64,000 nt of DNA from NCBI RefSeq assembly GCF_009371885.1, contig NZ_QLZA01000005.1, positions 159,814 to 223,813 on the forward strand, given 5' to 3'. The DNA comes from Bifidobacterium tibiigranuli. GTDB taxonomy: Bacteria; Actinomycetota; Actinomycetes; Actinomycetales; Bifidobacteriaceae. The notes under the pieces were generated by a model that saw nothing but the letters and a program-made list of their open reading frames with translations, ran no database searches and was not told the DNA's origin. The translations under genes were made by a program, and so were the position numbers. The first letter of the stretch is position 1; each line of letters opens with the position of its first letter. Below, in pieces: positions 57,213-64,000 of this stretch.

Positions 57213-58327
57213 TGAGCAGGCGGGTCACCAGTTCCTCGCATGGGCGCGACGGCGATACGCCTGGGCGCATCAGCGATGCCGCGGCGCAGGGGCAGGGGAG
57301 AGGTCGTGTCGTATCCGGCTCGGCTGCAGGGCGTGGTGCCTCTGGGGACCGTGATTCCGCCCAATCTGGAAGGTCGACCCATGCCGGTCGTGGGCATAGG
57401 CGCGAAACGGCGAAAGGTCATGCCGCAGCCCGCAGTGTCGTTTCTGAGGCTGGCGCAAGCATAGGCGTCAGCGAGCCTGACGGCTTCGTGGATGCGCGGG
57501 CATTGCCCAGCGAGGATCTGGTGGCCAAGACCTTGGAGGAGACGACCGGCACGCTCGGCATCGCTTCGCGACCCAAAGTCGTCGATTTCAGCGCGCGGCT
57601 TCGGGAGCGGCGGCGCGCCAGCATGCGCACCATCGCCGTGCGCGTGATTGCCATCGTCGGTAGCATTGTCGTAGTCTGCGGCCTGGTGTGGCTGCTTCTG
57701 TTTTCCAGCGTCTTCCGCTTGGATGCCGCGCAGATTACGGTGTCCGGCGGCAACGAGTGGGTTAGCGAGCAGCGCATCCGCGACATCGCCGACCGTCAGA
57801 TCGGCAAATCGCTGTTTCTGGTCTCGGCGAACGAAGTGACCTCGCAGCTCAAGGACATCCCCGGCGTCACCGATGCCACGGCGGGCAAGCGCTTCCCCAG
57901 GGGCATGGCGGTTGTGGTGAAGGCGCAGAAGCCTGCGGCCATGCTCAAAACCAGCACAGGCATGACTGCGGTCGATGGCCAAGGCCGTGTGCTCAACTCG
58001 GTCAACGGCGCTTCCGCCGATGGCATCCCGGTTATCGAAGTCAGCGACGTCGACAAGGGACTGAGCAGCCGCGCGGTGCGGGAGTCGCTGAAAATCCTCA
58101 GTTCCCTGCCCGAGAACATGCGCAAAAGCATCACCAAGGTCAGCGCCCAGACCCAGGACTCGATCACTACGGAATTGAACGGCGGCGACCGCGTCATCAT
58201 CTGGGGCGACGCCTCGCAATTGGACCTGAAGAAAGCCGTCGTAGACAAGATCATCAACGACCCCACCAAAATTGGCGACAAGCACCAGGTCGACGTCTCC
58301 GCCCCCCTGCGCCCGATCATCAAGTAA
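57212..58327 (+). CDS. ftsQ: Cell division protein FtsQ
   Basis: Bitopic divisome protein. 371 residues. A cytoplasmic N-terminal tail of about 135 residues (Ser, Gly, Arg-rich), one membrane segment at about 140-163, a POTRA domain (FRLDAAQITVSGGNEWVSEQRIRDIADRQIGKSLFLV, then DIPGVTDATAGKRFPRGMAVVV) and the FtsQ beta domain (LNSVNGASADGIPVIEV). One-base overlap with murC. It is the last gene of the cluster; ftsZ does not follow, unlike in most actinobacteria. Confidence 0.93.
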   Translation: MSRRVTSSSHGRDGDTPGRISDAAAQGQGRGRVVSGSAAGRGASGDRDSAQSGRSTHAGRGHRRETAKGHAAARSVVSEAGASIGVSEPDGFVDARALPSEDLVAKTLEETTGTLGIASRPKVVDFSARLRERRRASMRTIAVRVIAIVGSIVVVCGLVWLLLFSSVFRLDAAQITVSGGNEWVSEQRIRDIADRQIGKSLFLVSANEVTSQLKDIPGVTDATAGKRFPRGMAVVVKAQKPAAMLKTSTGMTAVDGQGRVLNSVNGASADGIPVIEVSDVDKGLSSRAVRESLKILSSLPENMRKSITKVSAQTQDSITTELNGGDRVIIWGDASQLDLKKAVVDKIINDPTKIGDKHQVDVSAPLRPIIK

Positions 58328-58374
58328 GCAGGGGAGGCTGCGCTGGGGTGGTCTTCGACTGGAGCATGGGATTC

Positions 58375-58647
58375 TCAGATTCCTATCGATGCGAAAAGCG
58401 CGTCAGGTGTTGAATGTCCGGGCTCGCCGTCGGATAGTGCCTTCCGCCCGTCGTTGATTGCCTGGATTGTCTCGGCGTTCGGGGTTTCGGCAAGATGGAG
58501 GTCGAGAGGGATGCCCTGTTCCCGAATGATCTGCTTATAGAACATTCGTGTCGCTGCAGAAAGGTCAGTGCCCAGTTTCTCTGCGACGGCTGAGGCGTCT
58601 CGTTTCGTTGCTTCATCCAAACGGACGGTTACTGATGTCATGCTCAT
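58375..58647 (-). CDS. RelB/DinJ-type antitoxin without toxin
   Basis: 90 residues. N-terminal ribbon-helix-helix MTSVTVRLDEATKRDASAVAEKLG and the DinJ-like continuation TDLSAATRMFYKQIIREQGIPLDL, then a Pro/Glu-rich tail. Such antitoxins normally precede a YafQ/RelE ribonuclease toxin. Here only 47 bases lie between its stop and the convergent ftsQ stop, so no toxin is encoded. ATG at 58647 follows GAGGAG. Starts 23 bases from the LysE-type gene stop, same strand. Confidence 0.85.
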   Translation of the reverse strand: MSMTSVTVRLDEATKRDASAVAEKLGTDLSAATRMFYKQIIREQGIPLDLHLAETPNAETIQAINDGRKALSDGEPGHSTPDALFASIGI

Positions 58648-58670
58648 GATTGCTCCTCGCATCGACGCAA

Positions 58671-59318
58671 TCAACGCTTTGCCAGCACCCAGCCGCCGAG
58701 GCCTACGAGCACGCTTCCGGTAACCAGTCCGAGCATTTGGTTGAATTCTGGTTTGCAAAGGAGCTGCTCGATGCGTCCGAGAATGGCCAGAACTATCACA
58801 TACCATGCTGCGGCCAAGAGGCAGAAACATCCGGCCAACACGACGTGCTGAATGAGCGGGCTTAAGGGATTCAGGTTGAATTGCGGGAAAAGGGATAGGT
58901 AGAATATCGCGACTTTGGGATTGAGCAGGTTCGAAAGCAGTCCTTCGCGAAAACCGTGATGCGTTGCCGTGACTTTTCGGACTTCCTGGCGTCCTTGGGA
59001 CGGGTCGTTTTCGGCAGCCGCACTATGCCGCTGCATCCATACGGAACGAATCGACTGCACTCCCAGCCACACCAGATACAGGCCGCCCGCGACGCGCACG
59101 ACGTGGTAGAGCGTCGTGGAAGCCATCAGAAGGACCGTCAGACCGAGAGCCGCCGCCGTACCTAATATGACGTTCCCCGTCATAATGCCAGCGACCGTAT
59201 GGCGTGCCACTCGTTGCCCTCCGCGGGCAGCGTTCCTCAGCAGCAGTGCCATATCCGGCCCCGGCACGATGATGATGAGCAGGGATGCCAAAATAAAGGC
59301 GATGAGTTGCTGAAGCAT
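58671..59318 (-). CDS. LysE/RhtB family amino acid exporter
   Basis: Inner-membrane exporter of amino acids or derivatives. 215 residues, six membrane segments. Family signature IIVPGPDMALLLRNAARGG near the first loop and FREGLLSNLLNPKVAIFYLSLFPQF in the middle. Substrate not predictable. Same strand as the antitoxin gene, which is 23 bases downstream. Confidence 0.88.
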   Translation of the reverse strand: MLQQLIAFILASLLIIIVPGPDMALLLRNAARGGQRVARHTVAGIMTGNVILGTAAALGLTVLLMASTTLYHVVRVAGGLYLVWLGVQSIRSVWMQRHSAAAENDPSQGRQEVRKVTATHHGFREGLLSNLLNPKVAIFYLSLFPQFNLNPLSPLIQHVVLAGCFCLLAAAWYVIVLAILGRIEQLLCKPEFNQMLGLVTGSVLVGLGGWVLAKR

Positions 59319-59437
59319 TGCGGCCCCCTCTGTGCGCGTGTATTTCTGGGGGATGATGAGCCCCCGGGATGGCGAATATCCCCTGTGCTAGGGCCAGACT
59401 ACACAGGGCTTGCGAACGCAAGGCATTCGAGAAGCGG

Positions 59438-59494
59438 CTACTGGAACGAATGCGCCGCACCCCCCCACAGTCAGCGGCCGATTCGTTCCAGTAG
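59438..59494. repeat. Long inverted repeat with CTGGAACGAAT arms
   Basis: CTACTGGAACGAAT (59438-59451) and ATTCGTTCCAGTAG (59481-59494), perfect 14-base arms around a 29-base centre containing GCCGC and GTCAGCGGC. A related half element ACTGGCAGGAATACGCCGCTGA follows at about 59503-59524. The gene-free 59319-59675 holds this, the terminator at 59593 and nothing else clear. Confidence 0.75.
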
Positions 59495-59592
59495 TCTCAT
59501 GTAACTGGCAGGAATACGCCGCTGACCGCAGCTCAGCGTCTCTTTCGTGTCATTAGCCTTATGCTCACGTGCAACCTGCACAGTGGTCATGC

Positions 59593-59629
59593 AAAAAGTG
59601 CTTCGAGAGTGAATCTCGAAGCACTTTTT
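59593..59629 (-). terminator. Terminator behind the small membrane protein gene
   Basis: AAAAAGTGCTTCGAGA (59593-59608) pairs perfectly with 59614-59629 over loop GTGAA, and the stem ends in T runs on both strands. It terminates the minus-strand gene at 59676. Confidence 0.88.
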
Positions 59630-59675
59630 ATATGGATTGAGGGGTTCCCAGATCAATCCCAATGCCTACTGGCGC

Positions 59676-60065
59676 TCAGCCATCCTCTTCGTCCTCGAAG
59701 TCTTCCAAGGCTGGGCGTCCGTGCCTGCGATGATGCCGCAGCAATCTGCCTGCCAGCTCCTTGTCATGCTCCTTGAGAGCTGCCTTCACGCCGGATTTGA
59801 CGATGGCGCGGTAGAAGAGGAACACCACGAACAGCAGCACCGAAGCAACCCCGAAGGCAACCAGCGTGTCGCCAGTGGTCTTTTTCTCCTGCTCGGACAA
59901 CGGGAACGGGTTCTTGGTTTGCGCCGTCTGCGCGGCATCGCGCAGCATGGATTTGAGATTGTCCGTCTGGGCGCTGAACTGGTTGCCGAGTTGGTCTCTG
60001 AGTTGACTGCCGAGCTGATCGCTGATGACGCCGATGTCCAGATCGTTGAGCTTTTGCAATGTCAT
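59676..60065 (-). CDS. Small single-span membrane protein of unknown function
   Basis: 129 residues. An N-terminal helix with internal repeat (SDQLGSQLRDQLGNQFSAQTDNL), one membrane segment at about 68-90 (TLVAFGVASVLLFVVFLFY), then a basic helix and an acidic end. No family recognised. ATG at 60065 has AAGGAGG five bases upstream. Monocistronic with its own terminator. AT-rich boxes at 60140-60157 may form its promoter. Confidence 0.7.
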   Translation of the reverse strand: MTLQKLNDLDIGVISDQLGSQLRDQLGNQFSAQTDNLKSMLRDAAQTAQTKNPFPLSEQEKKTTGDTLVAFGVASVLLFVVFLFYRAIVKSGVKAALKEHDKELAGRLLRHHRRHGRPALEDFEDEEDG

Positions 60066-60247
60066 GACTGCCTCCTTGTATGTCGTATATGTCCGATGCC
60101 GGCACCGCGGCCGCCGCTGACGCACTAATGCCGAATCCTGTATATATCATCCTATAATGCGATTGCCGTTGCTCGTGATATGCGAAGCGAGCATGCGGCG
60201 GTTTGGCTCAGGTATCGCGAGTTTCCGGTGTTTTGCGCCTCGGCAGA

Positions 60248-60286
60248 ACGTGTGCGGCCTATGCTCGCAGCGTAGGGCGCACACGT
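60248..60286. other. Long imperfect hairpin upstream of mutM
   Basis: ACGTGTGCG (60248-60256) pairs with CGCACACGT (60278-60286). After a G-G mismatch, CCTATGC (60258-60264) pairs with GCGTAGG (60270-60276) with one wobble, over loop TCGCA. It lies in the 334-base gap between divergent genes; the gap otherwise shows only AT-rich promoter-like stretches. Confidence 0.6.
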
Positions 60287-60399
60287 GAGACAGCATAGGG
60301 TCAGTTTGCTTACGAGTAATTGCGCAGTCTTACAGTCTCATAGTCCCATATGGAATTCGGCTCATCGTGATGGTGCCAAAAGGCTATAGGCTAGGGATT

Positions 60400-61461
60400 A
60401 TGCCAGAGCTACCAGAGGTCGAAACCGTGCGTCGCGGTCTGGCGTCCCACATCTCGGGCGCGACCTGCACAGGCGTTGACGTGATCGACGAACGCATCCT
60501 GAGGCGACATGGGGCTCCTGCAGCGCCGCACCTTTCGGGCAATGCATTTGCGCGCAGTCTTGAAGGACGCCGGATTGTCGCCGTGGAACGACGGGGCAAA
60601 TTCCTGTGGATGCCGCTTGACGGGTTCGGTGATGGCGTGCGGCCTGCGAGACCGCTGCAGTCGCAGCCTCCATCCGAAGCGCTGACGGCGCATCTAGGCA
60701 TGAGTGGCCAACTGCTGCTGCGCGAACCTGAGGCAGCGCTGCAAATTCCGGTGTTTTCTGTACCTGCTGCGCCCCCTGCTTCTTCTGCATCATCTTCTGT
60801 ATCGCATGGCAAGCAGCAAGCGCTCACAGCATCCCATGATGATAAGCGCTCGCGCGTGGCGCTGGCCCTTACCGGTCCTCATGTACGCGCTCGGTTGCAG
60901 CTTGTACGGGATGATGGGCGGCCTGTCGAGCTGTCGTTCGTTGACCAGCGCATCTTCGGGCGGCTCGCAGTCGAGTCGCTCGCGGACGATGGCCGTGGCC
61001 GGTCGGTGCCCAGCAGTGTCGCCGACATCGCGCCGGATCCGTTGGAAGCCGTGTTCGACGAGGAAGCAGTCATCGCCCGTATGCGAGCATCGCGGGCGAG
61101 CGTCAAATCGTTGCTGCTCGACCAGCGACTGATCTCCGGAGTGGGAAACATCTATGCCGATGAGGCCCTGTGGCGCTCGCGCATATACTGGGCGCGAGCC
61201 GGACGCGGCATTGCGGCGCGCACGCTGCATCGGCTGCTGGCATCCGTGCGCGAGGTGTTCGCCGAGTCGCTCGCCCAAGGCGGCACCTCGTTCGACTCGC
61301 TGTACGTCAATGTCAATGGCGAATCCGGCTACTTCTCGCGCAGCCTCAACGTATACGGCCGCGCAGGCAAACCATGTCCGCGATGTGGCACTCCAATCCG
61401 GCGCGAACGCTTCGGGTCGCGGTCGTCGTACTATTGCCCGCGCTGCCAGCGGCGGCGCTGA
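60400..61461 (+). CDS. mutM: Formamidopyrimidine-DNA glycosylase MutM (Fpg)
   Basis: Removes oxidised purines from DNA. 353 residues against about 280 usually. Catalytic Pro2 and Glu3 after Met removal (MPELPEVETVRRGL), HLGMSGQLL, the helix-two-turn-helix GVGNIYADEALWRS, and the zinc finger CPRCGTPIRRERFGSRSSYYCPRC. The extra length is a Ser/Ala/Pro-rich insertion at about 118-160 (APPASSASSSVSHGKQ) plus a loop at about 200. ATG 60400 is fixed by Pro2-Glu3; AGGG upstream. Confidence 0.94.
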   Translation: MPELPEVETVRRGLASHISGATCTGVDVIDERILRRHGAPAAPHLSGNAFARSLEGRRIVAVERRGKFLWMPLDGFGDGVRPARPLQSQPPSEALTAHLGMSGQLLLREPEAALQIPVFSVPAAPPASSASSSVSHGKQQALTASHDDKRSRVALALTGPHVRARLQLVRDDGRPVELSFVDQRIFGRLAVESLADDGRGRSVPSSVADIAPDPLEAVFDEEAVIARMRASRASVKSLLLDQRLISGVGNIYADEALWRSRIYWARAGRGIAARTLHRLLASVREVFAESLAQGGTSFDSLYVNVNGESGYFSRSLNVYGRAGKPCPRCGTPIRRERFGSRSSYYCPRCQRRR

Positions 61462-61487
61462 GCGTCGGTGGGTGGCAGCCGTGTTCT

Positions 61488-62774
61488 CTATAACGATTCT
61501 TCGCGTTGGCGGCGATGAAAATGTGAAGCAACGATCGTGAGTGCAAAGGTGAGCAGTAGCGCTGCAATTGCTGTGACGAGGAAAACTATCGTGTAGCGGT
61601 TCGCTGCGATGGCAGGTGCGGCGAGGCTGGTGAGGACGCCGGCGCCGAGGAACACCGAGCAGGCGAAGAAGGCGACGGTGGTGGAGCGAGCTGCCGGAGC
61701 AACCTCGGTCGCCCACGATTGCAGGCCGGAATGAAGCAGGGCGTTGGACAGCCCGACCAGAACTGATGCGATGATCACGGTGGGGATTGACAGGCGCAGA
61801 CCGGCGATGAAGTAGGCGGCTGCCAGGATGAGCGCTCCTGCGATCATGATGGGCAGGCGTGGCAGCTGGAGCATGAGTGCTTTGTTGAGCTGGGACCCGG
61901 CGATCACGGCGATACCATAGCCTGCGGTAAGGCTGCCGGCGAGCTGCGGGGCGACGCCAAGCGTCTCGATGGCGGGTGCCAGATAGGTCAACGTGCCCAG
62001 CAGCAGCCCGCCCTCGACGAATCCGAGGGCGTAGAGGGCGAGGGGCCGAGGCGCGAGGGCGATGCGGAAGGAGGCAAGGAAGGGGAGAGGCTGGGTGTTT
62101 TCAGTTGTGGCACGATGCGAGTCGGCAGACTTCTGACGGTAGAGCACAAGGAAGAAGCCTGTCGCTGCTAGGCAGGTGAATGCGACGACGACGCGCCAGT
62201 TGGTGGCTGTGGCGATTGCGCCGGCAACCAGGGTGGCGACGGTCGTTCCCAGCGCGGATGAGGCCTGCAGGTCGGAGATCGCCTGCCCGCGTTGGGCTGT
62301 GGACGTGGTGTCGGCGATGAGCGTGAGGAGCAGTGGGTACAGGCTTCCGACGCACAGCCTCATCGCGGTTCGCGCCGCGACCATCATGGGCAGAGTCGGG
62401 GCAAGGATGGTCGCCAGACCGGTCAGCGTGGTTCCGGACAAGGCGACGAGCAGCGCGCGTCGGCGGCCCTGGCGCTCGCCCAGTATTCCCCAGATTGGCT
62501 GGCCTAAGCCGTAGGCGATTCCGTAGGCGGCGATCATGGTCGCGATCGCGGAGAGGGATGTGCCTTCCTGAACGCTCATGAGGACCAGCATGGGGGAGGC
62601 CGCGAATCGGTCGAAGAAGGACAGAAAAGCGATGCCGTAGAGCAGCCCGCGGCGGGCGGGCTTTGTATCGTCGTGCGGCTGCTGGCCGGAATGCGATTGC
62701 TGGGCATGTGAGTGTTGCTCAGGGTGTGAAGATTGCAAAGACTTCGATTTTCGAGGTATGGGTTTCAGTGTCAT
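61488..62774 (-). CDS. Major facilitator superfamily transporter
   Basis: 428 residues, twelve membrane segments, after a His/Gln/Ser-rich cytoplasmic tail of about 40 residues. MFS motif A GILGERQGRRRALLVALSG between segments 2 and 3. The pattern resembles DHA1-type drug or metabolite efflux pumps. Divergent from the LysR gene, which probably regulates it. Substrate unknown. Confidence 0.88.
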   Translation of the reverse strand: MTLKPIPRKSKSLQSSHPEQHSHAQQSHSGQQPHDDTKPARRGLLYGIAFLSFFDRFAASPMLVLMSVQEGTSLSAIATMIAAYGIAYGLGQPIWGILGERQGRRRALLVALSGTTLTGLATILAPTLPMMVAARTAMRLCVGSLYPLLLTLIADTTSTAQRGQAISDLQASSALGTTVATLVAGAIATATNWRVVVAFTCLAATGFFLVLYRQKSADSHRATTENTQPLPFLASFRIALAPRPLALYALGFVEGGLLLGTLTYLAPAIETLGVAPQLAGSLTAGYGIAVIAGSQLNKALMLQLPRLPIMIAGALILAAAYFIAGLRLSIPTVIIASVLVGLSNALLHSGLQSWATEVAPAARSTTVAFFACSVFLGAGVLTSLAAPAIAANRYTIVFLVTAIAALLLTFALTIVASHFHRRQREESL

Positions 62775-62844
62775 AGTGCCATCGTTGCCGCTCGGATTCT
62801 ATGTGTCAAAGACCTAGAAGTATCCTCTGTTATGCTTTTGAGAT

Positions 62845-63765
62845 ATGGATATTCGTGTACTTGGATATTTTCTTGCGGTAGGCGAGGAACGATCGTTCAG
62901 CGCGGCTGCCGTGCGATGCCGGGTGGCCCAGCCCTCATTGAGCAGGCAGATTGCCGGATTGGAACGCGAACTGGGCGAACGCCTGTTTGTCCGCAGCCGG
63001 GATGGTGCCGCGTTAACGGAGGCGGGGGAGACGCTCGTCCCCTATGCGCGCGCGGCGCTTTCCGCGATTGAGCATGCCCATGACGCATTCGCCGAACGAA
63101 CCGGATTGCTGACGGGAACCTTGCGCATCGGCGTCGTCAATGGCACCGCCAATACTCGAATTCCGGCCTGCGCGGCGGCGTTGCATCGCGCCCATCCCGG
63201 GGTGCGCATCACGATGGTCGACGGAACCAGCCGTACGCTGATCGAGTCCGTGCATGCTCGGGAGCTTGATCTGGCAGTCGCCGTAAGCGAAGTGGCGCCA
63301 TTGCCAGGAGAGCTCGACAGCATCACCGTGATGATGGATGAGGTGGTGGCAGTGGCTGTTTCGGGCGGTTTCCCCCATGCGTCCGGGGTATCATGGCCGG
63401 ACCTCGCGGGGCGCCCCATCATCAGCTACACGCACGAATCAGCATTGGCCGAACTCATCGATGCCGCACGCGCAGACCATCAGATCGACCTGATGTGCGT
63501 GACCAACGACCCGCTCCTGCACGTGGCGATGGCCCGGCAGGGCGCGGGAATCGCACTGACTGCGGCCTCCATGCTCCCTGCTACTGCTCCCGCCGCTTCC
63601 GATAAAGACGACCGACCTGACGGGTGCAGGGACCCTGACGAACTTGATGTCAGACACTTCAATCCGCCCCTAACCCTGCGCAAACGCCTGATATGGAGAC
63701 GAGATGCCGACTCCAGCCCAGCGGTACGTGCCTTCCTCAATCAGGTGTCCAAGTCTGACGCCTGA
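62845..63765 (+). CDS. LysR-family transcriptional regulator
   Basis: 306 residues. N-terminal winged helix (LGYFLAVGEERSFSAAAVRCRVAQPSLSRQIAGLERELGERLFVR), then the two-lobed effector domain (GTLRIGVVNGTAN...). Divergent from the MFS gene over 70 bases, the classical LysR layout, so it likely controls that transporter. TATGCT at 62831-62836 lies 8 bases before the ATG and no ribosome binding site is seen, which suggests a leaderless mRNA. Confidence 0.9.
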   Translation: MDIRVLGYFLAVGEERSFSAAAVRCRVAQPSLSRQIAGLERELGERLFVRSRDGAALTEAGETLVPYARAALSAIEHAHDAFAERTGLLTGTLRIGVVNGTANTRIPACAAALHRAHPGVRITMVDGTSRTLIESVHARELDLAVAVSEVAPLPGELDSITVMMDEVVAVAVSGGFPHASGVSWPDLAGRPIISYTHESALAELIDAARADHQIDLMCVTNDPLLHVAMARQGAGIALTAASMLPATAPAASDKDDRPDGCRDPDELDVRHFNPPLTLRKRLIWRRDADSSPAVRAFLNQVSKSDA

Positions 63766-63798
63766 GACACGGGCATAGAAACATCCAACTGCTCACAT

Positions 63799-63850
63799 AC
63801 TTGGCAGAATTCGGCCGCTTACCGCGAGTCAGCGGCATATTTCTGCTAGT
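63799..63850. repeat. Imperfect palindromic element at the right end
   Basis: GCAGAA (63804-63809) pairs with TTCTGC (63841-63846) and, inside, GCCGCT (63814-63819) with AGCGGC (63831-63836). The centre resembles that of the inverted repeat at 59438-59494. From 63850 to the window end I see no gene or clear signal. Confidence 0.6.
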
Positions 63851-64000
63851 AAGCCTTGTGGACGGGGGAAGCCGGGTTATAGGAACAAACGTGTTGGTTG
63901 TGTTTGGGGTTTGGCTTTGCGTCTGTAGGCGTGTCGGGGTGCTGTTTTTTCGCGGGGAGAATAGGGGGCCTGCCGGGTACTGCTGAGTTGGGTGAGAACT

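Overview
The window is a stretch of actinobacterial chromosome that looks like Bifidobacterium or a close relative in Bifidobacteriaceae. The evidence is a high G+C content, FtsZ with SepF but no FtsA, DivIVA beside lspA, a lexA / LysM gene / nrdR neighbourhood like that of other actinobacteria, a PriA-type HisA, a ThiE-ThiC fusion, and an FBP-type L-lactate dehydrogenase close to the bifidobacterial enzyme. I recognise no tRNA, rRNA, insertion sequence, prophage or CRISPR array. The species cannot be named from the sequence alone.

Layout. 1-2500: a sugar ABC solute-binding lipoprotein (cut by the window edge) and its LacI-type regulator, with a palindromic operator on the lipoprotein promoter. 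2671-7280: thiamine block on the minus strand (TPP riboswitch, thiM, a thiE-thiC fusion, an MTH1187-type thiamine-binding protein). 7446-15932: glyQS, dusB, then ftsZ, sepF, yggT, divIVA, lspA and an rluD-like gene. 15990-17011: a small membrane protein and a gene-free region of hairpin repeats. 17012-27821: dnaE, the histidine genes hisD-hisC-hisB-unknown-hisH-hisA, and glnA. 27876-33498, minus strand: a membrane-anchored protein, the helicase hrpA and an rRNA-type methyltransferase. 33631-43401: hflX, ldh, a CDF metal exporter, the SOS module lexA / LysM division-inhibitor candidate / nrdR, serA and a HelD/HelR-type helicase. 43600-58327: the cell wall and division cluster mraZ-rsmH-ftsL-ftsI-(degenerate murE-like)-murF-mraY-murD-ftsW-murG-murC-ftsQ behind a four-box MraZ operator. 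58375-63765: an orphan RelB-type antitoxin, a LysE-type exporter, a small membrane protein, mutM, an MFS transporter and a LysR regulator.

How the genes work together. The division and wall genes form two blocks separated by about 29 kb: the polymerising and pole-organising part (ftsZ to divIVA) and the precursor-synthesis part (mraZ to ftsQ). The lexA region probably couples DNA damage to a division block through the LysM protein. The thiamine genes combine pyrimidine synthesis (ThiC), thiazole salvage (ThiM) and coupling (ThiE) under one riboswitch.

Three observations stand out. First, many genes end in short degenerate tandem repeats whose first copy contains the stop codon (sepF, hisC, hflX, ldh, murF, ftsW, murG), with related arrays in coding regions. 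Second, the region before dnaE holds repeat units that keep the same two-hairpin architecture while the stem sequences differ completely. Third, the gene in the murE position of the wall cluster looks like a MurE relative that has lost its ATP-binding loop and its C-terminal half.
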